Shown piece after piece: positions 61,344 to 64,000 of a DNA stretch of 64,000 nucleotides. The first letter of the stretch is position 1, and the number at the start of each line of letters is the position of its first letter. Origin of the DNA: Symsagittifera roscoffensis (Eukaryota; Xenacoelomorpha; Acoela; Convolutidae); assembly GCF_963678635.1 (NCBI RefSeq), contig NW_026970820.1, forward strand, positions 1,984,001 to 2,048,000, read 5' to 3'. Position numbers and translations under genes: made by a program. The notes under the pieces are model-generated. The model was not told where the DNA came from, searched no databases, and saw only the letters and a list, made by a program, of their open reading frames with translations.

Positions 61344-62716
61344 AAATTTTAAATTATGATCCCAAATACAAACAAAGAGAAATCTAATGCGTTGGTTAAA
61401 CTTACAGAGCCCAGCCCATGTCTTTGTGTTTATTGACTGTTCAAACACATAACAACTATGTTAAAAACAATATTATTAAAATAAAAACAAAACAAATAAT
61501 CGAGAAAGAAATTTAAGTTTATCAAAAAAATATGCAAAAAAAATCACTTTTTTTTTAAGTATCACAAAAACCTCAGTTTGAAAAAGATGATACCTGAGAG
61601 GCCCGTTTTGACGCGTTACTACAGTTTAGGCACGTTTTGACTTCGCAACTCACAATGATCGATTAACTTTTACGTTTGTTTTACAAACACGCTTTTTTTA
61701 CCACAATCAAAATTTCATTACTTCTAAACCTCTTGAACAAATTGATGAAAATTTTTGCATCAAAACTAACTTGTCAAGGGTTTTTGAGGTATATAAAAAT
61801 TGTCTCCAGTTAAATAATGATTTTTTGGCTAATTTTTGAAAAAAAATTAAAAAATTTGACAAAAAAAAATTTTTTTTTTCAGATTTGGCGATCAAAAAGT
61901 GCCTTCTATGATGGACCAGCAAAAAATTTGTTTTTAGGTCATAAGTTTGGCTCACTAGGGTATACAAACTGGCAAAATGTTTATAATAAAAAAGTTTAGA
62001 AGAACAGTGATTTTTTGAAAAAAAAAGAAAAAAACGTAAAAAAATCAGTTTTTGGCGGGAAAATTCTCAAAAAATCAAAAATCAAGTTTTCTCTCTCTTT
62101 ACTCCAATGAATTAATTCGGCCACGACAATCATTTTTTGTGATCAGTAAAAATGTCGAAAAACGACCGGAACATTGACTTTTTTGAAATTTGACAAAAAA
62201 CTTCAAAAAAACCGCAAAAAAACATCAAAAATCTCGAAAAAATTGCTGAAAAAATTTTGGCAAACAATACACCATTCGATTCCCTTAACTGTGCTTGTGT
62301 CCAAAAAAAACATCACTTTTTCGCATTTTCTCAACCAAAATTGATTTATTGGGGCATTTTTGAAAAAAATCGTGATTTTGACCAAAAAAAACGCCCCTTT
62401 TTCCCCAAAAAGTGCAATTCATAACATTATTTCGGAAAAACGCCTTCCCAAGTTATATCTTAGAATTTTGTCCTCTACCTACATGCAAAGTTTGAAGAAA
62501 TTCTATACTGCCGTTTTCGAGAACTTGAATAATTTTTTTATTTTCCTAATTAGGTATTTTTTCTAGTTGACCGGCAAGGAAACCCTACCCTTGCCTAAAG
62601 GATTCACAAAGCCGGACCGCGACGACCACCTAGAGCTTTTTGTGGCCCCGCTGTGTCCTTGACTCTTGACGTGTGGGTTCCGCGGGGGGCGGAGCAGGGG
62701 AACGCTTAACGCACTC

Positions 62717-62750
62717 GCAAAAGGAGCACCCTTCGGGTGCCCTTTTTTGC
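62717..62750. other. 5' hairpin of A3
   Basis: GCACCC-TTC-GGGTGC core. The change to CCC on the 3' arm lets AAAAGG pair with CCTTTT and moves the single bulge from G (as in A1) to A. Confidence 0.82.
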
Positions 62751-62940
62751 TCGAAAGTTTTCTGAAACGGTATCTGATGAGCTTTGTAAGGTGTCACAAA
62801 AACAACAACACAAAACGTTCTGTATGTGATTAGAAAATGTCAAAAAAAATTTTTTATACTTTCAATGACTGAATCTACCCCTGATCAGTCTCTAGAGAAC
62901 TCTAAACCAAAGTAACTTATGTTTTTCAGTGATTCATGAA

Positions 62941-62982
62941 GAGGACCGTTCCAACGAAAACAAGTTTTCGGAAACAGTCCTC
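62941..62982. other. Long two-tier hairpin of A3
   Basis: Same sequence as in A1, including the two outer C/A mismatches. Confidence 0.85.
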
Positions 62983-64000
62983 ATAATTTTTTTCGAGCCC
63001 ATTGTCAAGTACGTGGACTTTCAATTGTGACTTATAGCTGAATTGAACTTGGAATTTGTCCCAAAAAGGTTAAGTTTGTCTCAAATTGATTAGAAGCAAA
63101 AGAAATAAAAAAAAAACATTTTTTTTATTTGGAAAAAAAAGTTGAGTCAGAAACGTGAAAAAACCCTTTTTTCAAAAGTCATTAAAAGTAGCTCCAATTG
63201 GCTTAAATCACTAGACTACAATATATGAACCTGTTCAGAATGGTTTTCACGACCAAAGCCGTACAAATTCCATATTTAGAGAAAAGGAAAAAAAAACAAC
63301 TTTTTGGTTAACTCAAAAAGGTAGATAAATCGGGTAAAGTCGTCTTCAAACCTATAGGATCGAAAAGTGATCTATATAGGGTATATATGTAGTGTCCTTG
63401 TTAGGTCGCATGCAAAAAAATAGAACAGTTTTGTTGGCCACTTCCGAAATTAAGACTTTTTTTTCGAAATTTGGCCATTTTTATTTGTAGTAAAATAGCT
63501 GAGAAAAAAAATTGTAAAAACCAAAATTTTTATCCAATTTTGACGTTTAAATACTCTATACCTACTAAAATGTCTATGGCAAGCTCAAATAAGCCATCAA
63601 AATTCATTTTTTCTCTCTTTTTAAAATTTTTGTTTTTTTGATATACAATGTTGAGTCAGAAACGTGAAAAATCAATTTTTTTCAAAAAGTCAAAATAAAG
63701 TGTTCCAATCAATTTGTTTCACTAAAACACACTTTATGAACCTGTTCAGAATGGTTTTTTGGGTTAAAGCTGAAAATTCACCCATTTTGAGAAAAGTGGA
63801 AAAAACACCTTTTTAGTTACAAAAAAACCATCATTTTTGTTGCAGTTTTTGAAAAAACTCAAATTTTTGAGAGAAAAATTTTTTCTCAAACCTTTATATT
63901 TAGGCTCCCCAAACAGTCTACTTTCATCCATTCTCCATCAATATACCCCATTTTTTGAACCAAAACAGAGTTAATAGGTGATTTTTATCAAAAAACGTGT

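Larger units (their letters stand above)
61016..62633. repeat. Module C2 (1618 bp)
   Basis: A diverged relative of C1. It has the 5' hairpin at 61097-61129, the long hairpin at 61306-61343, an AT-rich body without a gene, a single GGCGGGAAAAT block near 62056, a degenerate box CTACATGCAAAG near 62481 and GGCAAGG/CCTTGCC near the end. The last 82 bases equal window bases 1-82. Confidence 0.8.
1..64000. repeat. Chain of CTAG-ended modules filling the window
   Basis: The whole window divides into modules that each end in CCACCTAG or a one-base variant. The junction words are at 75-82, 1668-1675, 3298-3305 (CCACCCAG), 8260-8267, 10568-10575 (CCATCTAG), 12776-12783, 14994-15001, 17209-17216, 19420-19427, 21632-21639, 23846-23853, 26063-26070, 28380-28387 (CCATCTAG), 30599-30606, 32813-32820, 35021-35028, 37233-37240, 39452-39459, 41662-41669, 43865-43872, 46073-46080, 48293-48300, 50510-50517, 52735-52742, 54945-54952, 57163-57170, 59374-59381, 61008-61015 and 62626-62633. 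All lie in the same orientation. Five module families are recognisable: M, B, A, C and D. The + strand is used as reference; the transcribed strand, if any, is unknown. Confidence 0.9.
62634..64000. repeat. Module A3 (3' end beyond the window)
   Basis: Close relative of A1 over the visible 1367 bases, with GC dyad 62679-62693, 5' hairpin 62717-62750, long hairpin 62941-62982 and sub-repeat starts at 63142 and 63651. By comparison with A1, roughly 255 bases including the terminal hairpin and CTAG are missing. Confidence 0.83.

Overview
The window looks like AT-rich, non-coding, repeat-dominated eukaryotic DNA. I found no protein gene, rRNA or tRNA that I can support. The A/T-run texture resembles invertebrate, perhaps nematode, intergenic DNA, but nothing here fixes the taxon. 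Open frames are short (165 codons at most), A/T-run rich, often cross repeat boundaries and are broken between copies.

Almost everything is a head-to-tail chain of discrete modules. Each module ends in the same 8-bp word, CCACCTAG (variants CCATCTAG, CCACCCAG), and the next module starts directly after it. Using these junctions, the layout is: tail of a C-type module (1-82); C1 (83-1675); A1 (1676-3305); D, a 5-kb module with a long non-repetitive interior (3306-8267); B1 (8268-10575); seven copies of a 2.2-kb module M (10576-26070); B2 (26071-28387); fourteen more M copies (28388-59381); A2 (59382-61015); C2 (61016-62633); A3 (62634 to the window edge). M, B, A/C and D differ in their bodies but share an end architecture. 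Near the 5' end there is a small dyad and then a GC hairpin (often with a TTC loop) flanked by A- and T-tracts. At +300 to +450 there is a longer two-tier hairpin. At the 3' end come a GCATGC box, a CTGAC/TTTCGAGAA box, a GGGG...CCCC hairpin, a short GC-rich dyad and CCACCTAG.

Stems at equivalent positions differ in sequence between families but keep pairing, as expected if the folded form matters (single-stranded DNA or RNA). Four pairs of M units (M5/M11, M8/M12, M7/M20, M13/M19) look nearly identical over one whole unit, yet have different neighbours on both sides. The copied unit therefore seems to run from CTAG to CTAG. The best guess is a family of non-autonomous, rolling-circle (Helitron-like) elements or circle-integrating cassettes that grew into a satellite array. 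A 3' hairpin followed by CTAG fits Helitrons; the missing 5' TC and the absence of any Rep/helicase gene do not. All comparisons were made by eye, without alignment software.
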